Part shown: positions 49,282 through 59,450 of the stretch, one piece after another | How the letters are laid out: every line of letters starts with the position of its first letter | How positions within the stretch are numbered: the stretch's first letter is position 1 | Assembly: GCA_033977485.1 (NCBI GenBank) | Contig: CM066988.1 | Span: 32,980,001-33,044,000 of the forward strand | From: Hydrangea macrophylla | Lineage: Eukaryota; Streptophyta; Magnoliopsida; Cornales; Hydrangeaceae | Direction: 5' to 3' | Length of the DNA stretch: 64,000 nucleotides | The notes under the pieces: generated by a model | Database searches by the model: none | Seen by the model: the letters and a program-made list of their open reading frames with translations, nothing else | What the model was told of the DNA's origin: nothing | Translations under genes and position numbers: made by a program

Positions 49282-49612
49282 TGCCAAGCGGGCAATATTA
49301 TTTTATTTTCTGTTTTCGATTGGGTTGTACTGGGAACATGATTATTTGGACAGTGTAGGACGAAGTATGGAACAATTTGTAACCTTTTGACAGAGTATTA
49401 TGATGTTTTGCCTCCTAGGCCGGATATCTTCCGGTTTAGAGGCGCAGTGGTGTGCTTGTTTTAGCTGACATATGTACACTGTGACTGTTGAATGCTACTG
49501 CGATGGGCAGTTTTGTGATGGTGAGTGCTTTTTGCCTTGCAGGTGGGATAGTCCGTGAAACGGGGAGGTGCTGCCGAAATTTCGCATTTTGCTAGAGCCG
49601 TGACAGAAAGAT
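49282..49612 (+). other. Spacer between the two antisense genes
   Basis: No frame. A splice-acceptor-like TTTTGCCTTGCAG lies at 49531-49543, so the second gene may have a spliced 5' UTR or an upstream exon. Confidence 0.4.
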
Positions 49613-50611
49613 ATGGCTTTGTATGATCCTGCTCAACTCACAGCCTGGCTGAACATTACGGATGGTGTGGAGCGGATCAACCTCTTTAGCTACGGCTTGA
49701 CCGAGCTATTCTCTCTTCGCCAGATGACCCTGAACACTGAGTTCTTGCGTGCTGCCATTGCTTACTGGGACCCAGTGAACCATGTCTTCAACTTCAACGG
49801 CCTGGAAATATGCCCCATGCTTGAGGAGTTCTGCGCTATTCTCGGCTATGATTCTGACTCGGACTTGATTCTCCCTTCTGTTGATACCCTCAGCCCTACG
49901 CGAGCCTTGGCCGAATACCTGAATTGCTCTGTCACTATTTCCCGCCGGCTGATTCAAGGTGAGGTTCTCAACATTGCTTCTATTATTGCCCGGTACGCCA
50001 GTCCTGGGAATCCCAGCATGTATGATGCTTCCCGTGGGGCCGCTTTGATATTGTGCATGACTTCGCACTTCCTGTTCTCGAGCACTTCCGTTGACTTGGT
50101 GCATGTGTGCCTCGGGCTGAAACTTAGCAGGAATCCCATGGCCATGGTTCTAGCTGAAACTCTGAACGGTTTGGATAATGCCTTCAACCATGGGACTCCT
50201 CTTCTTTCTGGGGCGCCTTTGATGTTACAGGCTTGGCTTTACGAGCGCCTTCAGCTGTGGACGGGCCGTATACCACCGATTTACTTTCGTCGAGCCGTGC
50301 TTCATTCTCACTATACCTTTGCCGATTGGGTGGGCATGATGAGCACCTTATCTGAGGCTGACATTTGCTGGATCGTGAGGCGTTGGGGCCTCTATGCTAT
50401 TACCACAAGCCTCAGGGGTCACCAGAGAGTGTGGTTGATGGGTCTGAGAGAGACTTCCTTCTATCATCCTCGCCGCTTGGCCCGACAGTATGGACAGGTT
50501 CAGGAGGTTCCCCGGGGGTTTGCTGAGAGGGTCTTTGCTTCCAGGATCAGAGCTACCACTATTGCTGCTTTTATTGATGGTTGGACTGACCGAGTAAAGG
50601 CCTACTTCTAA
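49613..50611 (+). CDS. Second antisense gene, plant protein of unknown function
   Basis: An uninterrupted 332-codon frame on the strand opposite to gag-pol. The block near residues 42-85 (F-L-R-A-A-I-A-Y-W-D-P, F-N-F-N-G-L-E-I-C-P-M-L-E-E-F) resembles a plant family often labelled DUF7745, which also occurs in repeat-rich regions. This is recognised by pattern only. It is mostly helical in character, with no signal peptide or clear membrane span. An upstream exon is possible. It ends at TAA 50609-50611. The function is unknown. I cannot exclude that it is a distant second half of a PMD-like protein. Confidence 0.65.
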   Translation: MALYDPAQLTAWLNITDGVERINLFSYGLTELFSLRQMTLNTEFLRAAIAYWDPVNHVFNFNGLEICPMLEEFCAILGYDSDSDLILPSVDTLSPTRALAEYLNCSVTISRRLIQGEVLNIASIIARYASPGNPSMYDASRGAALILCMTSHFLFSSTSVDLVHVCLGLKLSRNPMAMVLAETLNGLDNAFNHGTPLLSGAPLMLQAWLYERLQLWTGRIPPIYFRRAVLHSHYTFADWVGMMSTLSEADICWIVRRWGLYAITTSLRGHQRVWLMGLRETSFYHPRRLARQYGQVQEVPRGFAERVFASRIRATTIAAFIDGWTDRVKAYF

Positions 50612-51510
50612 AGTCCTTCGAAGAAATAAAAGACACTAAGACGAAACTACTCCTGACTGATTTTGCTCATTCCTCCAAGTGTCTTTGAACATGTGGTTGC
50701 TTTTTGAAAGACTTTTATTTCTTTGATTATTCCTGCTTATGTAATATTCAAAGTTTGTTTATCGGTGAACCTTGGTTATTTTGGGAATCTCATTTTATGC
50801 ATTTTAGCTTTCTGAAAACATGTTGTAACTTGAGATTTCAATTAGTTGTTGCTTTTGGTACTTGCTTGAGCATGCTGGGGTTGTTAGAGGCAAACGAGGC
50901 GGGTAGCCGAAGTTTGCCCCTAGTTTGGGATATATATGGTTGTGAGGCAAACGAGGTAGATGACCGACGTTTGCCCCTAGTTTAGAAGAGGTTCAGGCAA
51001 ACGAGGCGAGTGGCCGAAGTTTGCCCCTAGTGTGGAGGGTGATATGTGGGTTATGGTAAGGACCGCGACTTTATTTCTCACATGCTCATAATTTTTGCCT
51101 AGGCGCCAAGGAGGTGGCCTAGCGAGCTATTTTCTCTCTTTTGTTATTGCTCACCTTGGATTTAGCTCTAATTTTTGCCTAGGCGTCCTTTCGGATTTTC
51201 GACCTAGCGAGCCATCCTTCTTTTCTTTTTGAAAGTCTGCCTACGTACCCCCGAGCGGGGATCAGGTCCAACGTAGTTCGGGCCGGAGTTTTGAAGGAAA
51301 AGGTTATTTTTGTGGGTGGAGCGACCGAACCGATGTGGTTGCCTACGTATCCCCGAGTGGGAATCAGGTCAAGCGTAGTTCAAGGCAAGGCTTGAAAGAA
51401 ATGGTTATTTTGGTGAAGTGACCGAACCGATGTGGTTGCCTACGTATCCCCGAGTGGGAATCAGGTCAAGCGTAGTTCAAGGCAAGGCTTGAAAGAAATG
51501 GTTATTTTTG
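50612..51510. repeat. Structured repeats between the antisense genes and pol
   Basis: Three sets of repeats. Copies of GGCAAACGAGG...GTTTGCCCCTAG (hairpin with a GGCAAAC/GTTTGCC stem) lie at about 50889-50920, 50946-50978 and 50997-51030. Two copies of TTTTGCCTAGGCG...CCTAGCGAGC lie at 51093-51133 and 51174-51212. A 97-bp tandem unit starts at 51341 and 51438, with a shorter relative at 51239. No gene. Confidence 0.8.
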
Positions 51511-54500
51511 TCAAGCATAGTACTTTTTGAGGCGATCCATGTTGATTGGTTCTTTGAATTCGACGCCATCGAGGTCCATGAGGTAAGTTGCTCCTCCAGA
51601 AAGGATTGTTTTGACGATGTAAGGGCCTACCCATTTAGGTTTGAACTTCCCACGGGGGTCAAAGATCGGAGCTCGCAATTCCTTAAGGACGAGGTCGCCC
51701 TTGACAATCTTCCTTGGGCGAACCCTTTTATTGAAAGCACGGGCTATTCTCTTTTGATAGATTCGGACATGGTCCACCGCCGCTAGGCGCTTTTCATCTA
51801 TGAGGGCCAATTCCTCGTATCTTTCTCTCAACCAATCGGATTCTGAAATTTCACATTCTGTCATCACGCGTAGAGACGGCAGTTCTATCTCGACCGGGAG
51901 TACCGCTTCCATCCCATATACCAGCGAGTAAGGAGTTGCTCCCGTGGATGTCCTTATTGACGTTCTGTATCCCCAAAGCGCGAACGGGAGCTTTTCATGC
52001 CAGTCTTTGTAGGTATCGGCCGATTTCTGCAGTATGGCCTTGATATTCTTGTTTGCAGCCTCGACTGCCCCATTGGTTTGTGGCCTATACGGCGACGACT
52101 TGTGATAAGTGATCTTGTATTCCTCGAACAGATCCCTGACTTCTGCTTTGAAATGACTTCCGTTATCCGAAATAACCTCATGTGGAACTCCATAACGACA
52201 GATGAGATTTCTTTTGATGAATTTGGCCACTTCTTTGGCCCCCAACTTGGTGTAGGATGCAGCTTCTACCCATTTTGTGAAGTAGTCTATGGCCACCAGG
52301 ATGTACCGATTTCCATTTGAGGCTTTCGGGACGATCTCGCCAATGATGTCGATCCCCCAGGTTGAGAATGGCCAAGGCGAAGTCATGCTGTACAGAAGGG
52401 ATGGCGGTGTATGCATCATGTTTGCGTGAATCTGGCACTTGTGACACCTCCTCACGTACTCACAACAATCTTTCTCCAATGTTGTCCAGTAGTACCCTTG
52501 TCTTACGATTTTCCTAGCCAGCATGTGACCGTTCATGTGTGGACCGCATACCCCCTCGTGTATTTCTTCCATCATTCTTTTGGAACTCTTTCCAAACAAG
52601 CAGGTTAGGTTGTGACCATTATATCCTTTCTTCAGCAATTTCCCACCGCAAATGACGAATTGTGCGGCGAATCTTCTAATGGCCCTTTTGTCTCTCTCGG
52701 TGGATTCTTGGGGGTATATCCCTTTTTCTATGAAATCCCAAACATCCCGATACCACGGCATTTCATTCTCTTCTTCTTCGATTATGGCGATCATATTGAA
52801 CGAAGGCTCGTACCTCTGCTCTATTACCAAAGGCATCATCTTGACCCCCACAGGAATCTTGATCATGGAGGCTAAGGTAGCCAATGAATCTGCCAACTGG
52901 TTCTCTTCCCTGGGCAAGTAGAGGAATGTGACACTCTTGAATTGCCTTTTGAGTTGGTCGAGATGATCATGGTAGGGCTTCAACCTTTCTTCTTTTACTT
53001 TCCATTCCCCTCTGGCTTGCGATATGATGAGGTTTGAGTCCCCGAAGACGTCTAACTTCTGAACCCTCAGTTCTAAGGCTGCTTCCATCCCCAGAATGCA
53101 CGCTTCATATTCGGCGGTGTTGTTGGTGGAGTTATAGTTGAGCTTGACCGCTAATGGAGTATGATCCCCGCTTGGTGATACGAGAATCATCCCTACTCCG
53201 TATCCTTTCATGTTGGCCGCTCCGTCAAAGTACAACTTCCACTGTTCTTCCTTGATTTCCATGATATTCTCGTCCGGAAACGGAAAGTCCCCACTTTCTT
53301 CGGAGTCAACGGCATGCTCTGCGAGATGCTCAGCTACAGTCCTCCCTTTTACTGACTTGCTTGTAACATACTTGATATCGAATTCGGATAGTAGAAGTAA
53401 CCAACGGGATATGCGACCGGTCAGGGCGGGTTTTTCAAGGAGGTATTTTAGAGGATCCATGCGGGATATGAGCACAACTGGGAAGGCCAGCATGTAGTGC
53501 CTCAGTCGGCGAGTACACCAAACCAAGGCCCAACATGTTTTTTCAAGGGTAGAGTAGTTGAGCTCATACCCAGTCATCCTCTTGCTAAGGTAGTATATGG
53601 CTTTTTCGGAGTGGCTTTCTTTTCCTTCTTGGGCTAGCATGCAACCCATGGCATTTTCGGAGACAGACAGGTAAAGGAATAAGGGCTTATGAGGAATAGG
53701 TGGTGAAAGGACAGGCGGGTTCTGAAGGTAGGCTTTTATTTTGTCGAAAGCGGCTTGGCATTGGTCATCCCATTGGAATTTCTCCCCTCTTCTCAACAAT
53801 CGGAACAGAGGATCACACGTGGTCGTGAGCTTGGAGATGAAACGGCTAATGAATTGGATTCTTCCGAGGAACCCCCTTACTTCTTTTTCATTCCGTGGCG
53901 GTGTCATTTCTAGAACTGCCTTGATCTTGGAGGGATCCACCTCTATCCCTCTTTGTGTGATGAGAAAACCCAGGAGTTTACCGGAAGTCACACCGAAAGT
54001 GCATTTCTTTGGATTCAACCTCATCTTGTATTTGCGCAACCTTTCGAAGAACTTTTCCAGCGCTACCAGGTGACCTTCTCTGTCCTTGGATTTCACAATC
54101 ATGTCGTCTACGTACACTTCTACCTCCTTGTGAATCATATCATGCAGCAGAGTGGTGGCAGCTCTTTGGTAAGTCGCCCCCGCGTTCTTGAGCCCAAAGG
54201 GCATTACTCTATAACAGTAGGTTCCCCAAGGGGTGGTGAACGTCGTCTTTTCCCGATCTTCTGGTGCCATTAGAATCTGATTATATCCTGAGAAACCATC
54301 CATGAATGAAAGTAGCTCATGCCCTGCGGTGTTATCCACCAAGACGTCAATGTGGGGAAGTGGAAAGTCATCCTTGGGACTGGCTTTGTTTAGATCATGG
54401 AAGTCAACGCACACGCGAACTTTTCCATCCTTCTTCGGGACTGGTACGATATTGGCAACCCATTCCGGGTATTCGGTGACAATGATGAACCCTGCCTTGA

Positions 54501-57500
54501 ACTGCTTCTCCACCTCTTCTTTAACTTTGAGTGCCCATTCCGGTCTCATGCGCCTCAGTTTCTGCTTGACAGGTTTAGAATTGGGGAGGAGAGGAATATG
54601 ATGTTGGACGATGTCGGGATCGACCCCAGGCATGTCTTCGTAAGACCAAGCAAAAACATCTTTGAATTCTATTAGCAAGAGGGTTAATTTTTCTTTTTCT
54701 TCTTTATTAAGGGTTGAGCCAATTTGCACAATCTGTGGATTATCTATTTCACCTAGGTTAACTGATAAAGTATCTTCGATTATTTCATAAGCAGGTGGTT
54801 TTTCAATTAGTTGCTTTAGTTCGATTGGGAGATCCTCGGAGGGATCTGTGCATTCACAAGTGTCAGACACAGAGGAGTAAGCAGAATCGTCTTTCATTTC
54901 ATTCATGACAGGTGGAGTGATTACATTGGATAGTGGTGGGCTTACAGCAGCCGACTCTAGTACAGACTCGATAACTGGTAGTACAGACTTTGGGGGGATA
55001 GGGGATTGGGAGACACAGACAGATGACTCTACAGCCTGGTTGCTCAGACCCTCCTCAGTAGGCTTGATCTGATCATCTTGGCTCTTGGCCCTCTTCTTCT
55101 CTTCCTCTTCAGCGGATTCTTCCCACATCTTCTTGATCGCCTCAGTGTCAAGGTATTTTAACCAGTCTTCCTCTGGGGTCTTTCCAACTTCTTCGGGGTA
55201 GAACGGGTCTTGATATGGGGGCCTCTCGCAGTCAGCGAAGATTTCAAGCCCAGGGTGCCTTCTCCCGGTGGTTCGATGGATCCATGGTTCAGGGAACCCG
55301 AAGTAAGGGAAATCATCCCCTTCCTTGACGAATTGTCCATTTAAAGTCTTGCGGTATGGGGGGAGACCCTTCACCCTTTTCTTCCATGGCCTCTGTAGCT
55401 CAACGTCTTCTTTAGTGGGCTTGTACCCTAATCCAAAAGTGCCTTGTTGCCCTTTGATCTGTGGGAACTCCCGAATTCCTTGCTGGCGTCTACCCAATCC
55501 CATCCCGGGGAAGTAGTTCATCTTGCGAACAATATTGACAACTGCAGAGTGGACCTCAGGGAACCTATCTTCGTCATTGATCACGTGGATTTCTTCCATA
55601 AAAAATCCCCCGATTTCTCCTTCTTCTAGCTCGGGCATTTGGACTTCAAAAATGGGAGCGTAATTAGGGAAAGCTTCGTTACCCCAACTGTTACCGAGGA
55701 TGATTTTTACTTCCTTCTCATGAATGTACTTGATCATTTGATGCACAGTGGATGATACAGCTTTGTTGGCGTGAAGCCAGGGCCTTCCAATTAGCAGATT
55801 GAAGGAGGCAGGTATGTCCATGACTTGAAAAATCTCAGTACTTGCCAAGGATCCTACCCGGATTTGCAGAGAGACAGTCCCCATCACATTCCTCCTGGTG
55901 TTATCATAGGCCCTCACAGATTGCACAGATGGCGTGATGTCAAGGATATTGACCCCCAAAGCAGTGGCAGTTCTTAAGGCACAAACATTCAAAGCGGAAC
56001 CTGTGTCGACCAGGCAAAACGGTACCTGTTGCCCCTTACATCCAACAGTGATGTATAATGCTCTGTTATGCGTGGATCCTTCCGGTGGCAAGTCCTCATC
56101 GGAAAATGTAATGATCGGGTCGGGGGTAAGTGCGCCCAAGAAAGCCACCATGTCCTCCGGTGCAGCATCGATAGGAACTTCAATCCCAGCCAAGGCATTC
56201 AACACGGCTTGCCTATGCTTGTAAGAGGTCACCATGATATCCCACATTGAGAGATGTGCTTGGGTTTTCTTTAGCTGCTTTATCAACTCATTATCTTCCT
56301 CGATGATCTCATCCATCTTACCCTTCCCCTTGTCCTTGACTGGACCTTTCTCGGTTGCATCGGTGGCAGGCTGTGGAAGCTGATAATGACGGCCTGACCT
56401 GGTCAGATGATCAATCTCGGCAGGAGTAGGCCCTTCTACAGTCCCATCCTTCTTGAACCAATCACAATCCGTTCCCATAAAGGGCTTTTCTGGCTCGTTC
56501 CAGATGGAAGCATCACTCTCGTTGTTAGGATCATACCATTTGAGGTCTACCACCCCTAGGTCATGCTCTTCCAGGAAGAATAAATCTTGCTCATCGTTAA
56601 GTTGCTGCTGCCATTCGTCATTCTCCCCTCCGATCAGATGAATTCCCTCAGAATCCGGGATGTCAATAAGGGGTAAGGGTTGTCCTAGGGGGGTGATATG
56701 AGCGGCAGGGTTGAAGGGTATAGGGTTGGACTCGATGAGGTTGACATTTTGGTGGTTTGGTAGGGGATTTTGGGTGATATGGGGCTGCTTTGGGGGCGGC
56801 TCGATGATATTCTGATCAATAAGGTCTTGGATGTCATGGCGAAGGCGCATGCAGTCATCGGTGTTATGGCCGGGGGCTTGGTGGTAGGCGCATCGTTTGG
56901 ACATATCGCAGTTAGGCGGGGGTGGGGTATTTCGAGACTGGAGTAGTTGGAGATGGCCCTTTTTGAGGAGGCGGTCCAAGGCCGAGGAGAGGGAGATTTC
57001 TAGCTTGGCAAAATTGCGAGGGGGCTTTTTCTGGAAAGGGCGGCTGGAGGGATTTGCCTGGTTGGAGGGTTGGTATGGTCTTGGAGGGTATGCCATGGGT
57101 TGGCTGCTAAGGGCATTGACATCCGGGGGATTCCGAGAGTAGTTGGGCCTTCTTGGCTGACTCGGAGGGTCTTCCTTTTTGATCTTCCCTTCCCTGATAG
57201 CATCTTCAATTCGGGTTCCGACTTCAAACAACTCTTCAAATGTGGAAATGGACTGGTAGAATAACTTCTCATGGTAAAGTGGCTGCAGATTCCGGATGAG
57301 CATCCTTACCTGTTCCTTTTCAATCGGCCGGTGGGTCATTTGAGCTACCTTGTTCCTCCACCTGCTCAGAAACGCAGCGAAGGATTCACTGTTGCTTTGT
57401 CGGGTTGTTTCCAAATCCCTGATAGTGACATCCAGCTCCTGGTTGTAAGAGTAATGATCGACAAAAACTCGAACGATATCTTCCCAGGCCCGGGTCTTGG

Positions 57501-58083
57501 AGGCTTCCAAGGTTAAGAACCATGATAGTGCAGATTTTGCCAGAGTTTGTGGGAATAGCATTGCGATGTGCTCGTGGGTGCAACCCATGGATTGGAAGAT
57601 ACTCATACATAGCTTCACGTGGCTTTTCGGGTTCCCAGTCCCATCAAAACGATCGATGGCAGGCATTTTGAAGTTCTCCGGCAGTTTCAACTTGACAGGC
57701 TCAAAGAGGCCTTCCAGATCTAGCATGTAATCATCGATTCCCTTGCTTTTTCTCAACACGCTCTCTAGTTTGTCGACCTTGTCCATCTTTTCCTGGAGCT
57801 TCTTTTCATATGTGAGCGGTGGGACCCCTTGGAACCAGTTTTCCTCCCCATTATTCTCATGTAGAGGAGGTTCAAACCTTGGTGGCGGAAACTCGGGCGG
57901 GGGTTGTGGCTGTTGCTGCTTTAGTTCTTCCATGAATTTCAGGACTTGGGCTAGACTGTCGGATTGCTGGCTTATAGTCGCTCCCAACTCGGTGACCTTG
58001 TTTTCCAATTCTTCTCTATTCATGTTGAAACGGGCCGTCGTACTGATTCTGACTAAACGATTATCCGAACTCCTGGTCCACAA
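51511..58083 (-). CDS. gag-pol: Ogre/Tat gag-protease-pol polyprotein
   Basis: One open frame of 2190 codons. Gag occupies roughly residues 20-400, with a C-A-Y-H..G-H..D-D-C zinc-binding motif near 399. The protease active site D-T-G-S-A is near 693. A G-patch (F-P-G-M-G-L-G) near 855-900 is typical of Ogre/Tat. Reverse transcriptase spans about 1180-1370, with Y-V-D-D near 1326. The gypsy RNase H follows to about 1580. A second, archaeal-type RNase H (L-Y-F-D-G-A, then N-N-T-A-E-Y-E-A) starts near 1615. Integrase has its HHCC zinc region near 1860-1890 and catalytic residues near 1912, 1973 and 2008, with the canonical 35-residue D-to-E spacing. The start could be Met 21 (58023) rather than 58083. 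All catalytic motifs look intact. Confidence 0.95.
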   Translation of the reverse strand: MWTRSSDNRLVRISTTARFNMNREELENKVTELGATISQQSDSLAQVLKFMEELKQQQPQPPPEFPPPRFEPPLHENNGEENWFQGVPPLTYEKKLQEKMDKVDKLESVLRKSKGIDDYMLDLEGLFEPVKLKLPENFKMPAIDRFDGTGNPKSHVKLCMSIFQSMGCTHEHIAMLFPQTLAKSALSWFLTLEASKTRAWEDIVRVFVDHYSYNQELDVTIRDLETTRQSNSESFAAFLSRWRNKVAQMTHRPIEKEQVRMLIRNLQPLYHEKLFYQSISTFEELFEVGTRIEDAIREGKIKKEDPPSQPRRPNYSRNPPDVNALSSQPMAYPPRPYQPSNQANPSSRPFQKKPPRNFAKLEISLSSALDRLLKKGHLQLLQSRNTPPPPNCDMSKRCAYHQAPGHNTDDCMRLRHDIQDLIDQNIIEPPPKQPHITQNPLPNHQNVNLIESNPIPFNPAAHITPLGQPLPLIDIPDSEGIHLIGGENDEWQQQLNDEQDLFFLEEHDLGVVDLKWYDPNNESDASIWNEPEKPFMGTDCDWFKKDGTVEGPTPAEIDHLTRSGRHYQLPQPATDATEKGPVKDKGKGKMDEIIEEDNELIKQLKKTQAHLSMWDIMVTSYKHRQAVLNALAGIEVPIDAAPEDMVAFLGALTPDPIITFSDEDLPPEGSTHNRALYITVGCKGQQVPFCLVDTGSALNVCALRTATALGVNILDITPSVQSVRAYDNTRRNVMGTVSLQIRVGSLASTEIFQVMDIPASFNLLIGRPWLHANKAVSSTVHQMIKYIHEKEVKIILGNSWGNEAFPNYAPIFEVQMPELEEGEIGGFFMEEIHVINDEDRFPEVHSAVVNIVRKMNYFPGMGLGRRQQGIREFPQIKGQQGTFGLGYKPTKEDVELQRPWKKRVKGLPPYRKTLNGQFVKEGDDFPYFGFPEPWIHRTTGRRHPGLEIFADCERPPYQDPFYPEEVGKTPEEDWLKYLDTEAIKKMWEESAEEEEKKRAKSQDDQIKPTEEGLSNQAVESSVCVSQSPIPPKSVLPVIESVLESAAVSPPLSNVITPPVMNEMKDDSAYSSVSDTCECTDPSEDLPIELKQLIEKPPAYEIIEDTLSVNLGEIDNPQIVQIGSTLNKEEKEKLTLLLIEFKDVFAWSYEDMPGVDPDIVQHHIPLLPNSKPVKQKLRRMRPEWALKVKEEVEKQFKAGFIIVTEYPEWVANIVPVPKKDGKVRVCVDFHDLNKASPKDDFPLPHIDVLVDNTAGHELLSFMDGFSGYNQILMAPEDREKTTFTTPWGTYCYRVMPFGLKNAGATYQRAATTLLHDMIHKEVEVYVDDMIVKSKDREGHLVALEKFFERLRKYKMRLNPKKCTFGVTSGKLLGFLITQRGIEVDPSKIKAVLEMTPPRNEKEVRGFLGRIQFISRFISKLTTTCDPLFRLLRRGEKFQWDDQCQAAFDKIKAYLQNPPVLSPPIPHKPLFLYLSVSENAMGCMLAQEGKESHSEKAIYYLSKRMTGYELNYSTLEKTCWALVWCTRRLRHYMLAFPVVLISRMDPLKYLLEKPALTGRISRWLLLLSEFDIKYVTSKSVKGRTVAEHLAEHAVDSEESGDFPFPDENIMEIKEEQWKLYFDGAANMKGYGVGMILVSPSGDHTPLAVKLNYNSTNNTAEYEACILGMEAALELRVQKLDVFGDSNLIISQARGEWKVKEERLKPYHDHLDQLKRQFKSVTFLYLPREENQLADSLATLASMIKIPVGVKMMPLVIEQRYEPSFNMIAIIEEEENEMPWYRDVWDFIEKGIYPQESTERDKRAIRRFAAQFVICGGKLLKKGYNGHNLTCLFGKSSKRMMEEIHEGVCGPHMNGHMLARKIVRQGYYWTTLEKDCCEYVRRCHKCQIHANMMHTPPSLLYSMTSPWPFSTWGIDIIGEIVPKASNGNRYILVAIDYFTKWVEAASYTKLGAKEVAKFIKRNLICRYGVPHEVISDNGSHFKAEVRDLFEEYKITYHKSSPYRPQTNGAVEAANKNIKAILQKSADTYKDWHEKLPFALWGYRTSIRTSTGATPYSLVYGMEAVLPVEIELPSLRVMTECEISESDWLRERYEELALIDEKRLAAVDHVRIYQKRIARAFNKRVRPRKIVKGDLVLKELRAPIFDPRGKFKPKWVGPYIVKTILSGGATYLMDLDGVEFKEPINMDRLKKYYA

Positions 58084-59429
58084 CGAGGCTTCCGGCTGCT
58101 GACCTTGGGAATCTATACTGACCTGACAGATTTTGAGAGAAGGGGTGTATCAGATCCTGATAGTGACGACTTTTAGACAGACAAAGACGGTGACGTGGAC
58201 TGACTCGGGACAGTGCGTGCAGAGAGATTGGGATGGTGTATGCATGGGAGACAAGCACGCGGATGTAAGCCTTAATTTATATGATGCCCCTATTTCTAAC
58301 AGATAGCGGTTAAACAAATAAGGTCCTAACCATATGGAGTGTGCCAATCTTACTTTCCAGTACGATCACCAAGGGGTAACAGGGGTATCCGGATTTTATG
58401 GAGGCTTCAGAGGAGGATTGGGCATTTCCAGTTGATATGGACAAAGTTTCTGGGAGAAACTGGTAAGTACGGTTATATCTGGGATATATGGACAGAGTTT
58501 CTGGGAGAAACTGGTAAGTACGGTTATATCTGGGATATATGGACAGAGTTTCTGGGAGAAACTGGTAAGTACGGTTATATCTGGGATATATGGACAGAGT
58601 TTCTGGGAGAAACTGGTAAGTACGGTTATATATGGGATATATGGACAGAGTTTCTGGGAGAAACTGGTAAGTACGGTTATATCTGGGATATATGGACAGA
58701 GTTTCTGGGAGAAACTGGTAAGTACGGTTATATCTGGGATATATGGACAGAGTTTCTGGGAGAAACTGGTAAGTACGGTTATATCTGGGATATATGGACA
58801 GAGTTTCTGGGAAAAACTGGTAAGTACGGTTATAGTGATCGTACTTTCTAGCAGGTTTTCATACTCCTATGTCTCAGGACCGACAAACAAGGTTTGCGGT
58901 GTATATCTTTTGTGAGCATGGGGCAGACATCCTTGTCATGATGCTTAGGCAGGTCAACTCAATGTGACTACATGTGAGTGATTGCCTTGGGAATCATAAG
59001 AAAGATGTTCTGTTCTATGCCACATAAGCGTCTACACTGCGCGGATAATCCCGTCAGGGCATACAGCAGTTATATCATTTTGTCCTATCTGAAAAGATAA
59101 ATGAACAGTCCTATGAAAGGTTCTACAGGAATCTATATGCAAAGGCTGGGTTTAGTCAAAGAAGGTCCGTTGACGAGAGTTCCAATATACCGTCAGAGAG
59201 ACAGTACGGAGGTTTTTACTCTTTTTGATATACCTTGGGAGGTACAGTATCAACGGTGACTTGTGCCCTGGCACAGCAAGACCTGAACAATGTCAGCGCC
59301 GCGTTTCAGACACAGTCGGAGGGGGGAAATGCAAGAGTGCAATGCGGTGAACCAAATACAGTAAAAAGATGATTTTAAGGATGCTTCTTATGAGTCAAAC
59401 CTCTGTATTATTTTGTTTTAAAAAAAAAT
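58084..59429 (-). other. Leader between PBS and gag
   Basis: About 1.35 kb without a gene. It contains the 51-bp hairpin-repeat array at 58438-58834, flanked by an 11-bp inverted repeat. The plus-strand frame through the array is a repeat artefact. The rest shows no recognisable feature. Confidence 0.7.
58359..58845 (-). repeat. 51-bp tandem array of mini-hairpins with flanking inverted repeat
   Basis: Eight units with GTTTCT starts at 58446 plus multiples of 51, up to 58803. Each unit holds GTTTCT-GGG-AGAAAC, and all but the last hold TATATC-TGG-GATATA. Both are 6-bp stems with 3-base loops. One unit has a single C-to-A change near 58632 and the last unit is imperfect. AGTACGATCAC (58359-58369) and GTGATCGTACT (58835-58845) form an 11-bp perfect inverted repeat around the array. 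Confidence 0.92.
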
Positions 59430-59447
59430 TCCCCAGCAGAGTCGCCA
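59430..59447 (-). other. Primer-binding site of the Ogre/Tat element
   Basis: On the minus strand TGGCGACTCTGCTGGGGA, three bases after the 5' LTR. It fits the tRNA-Arg-type site reported for Ogre elements. The tRNA assignment is from memory of the family. Confidence 0.85.
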
Positions 59448-59450
59448 GAT

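Noticed and set aside
58339..58851. 170-residue plus-strand frame with a 17-residue repeat
   Set aside because: It is the translation of the 51-bp leader array, whose unit length is a multiple of three. It is antisense to the element's leader and has no non-repeat content.
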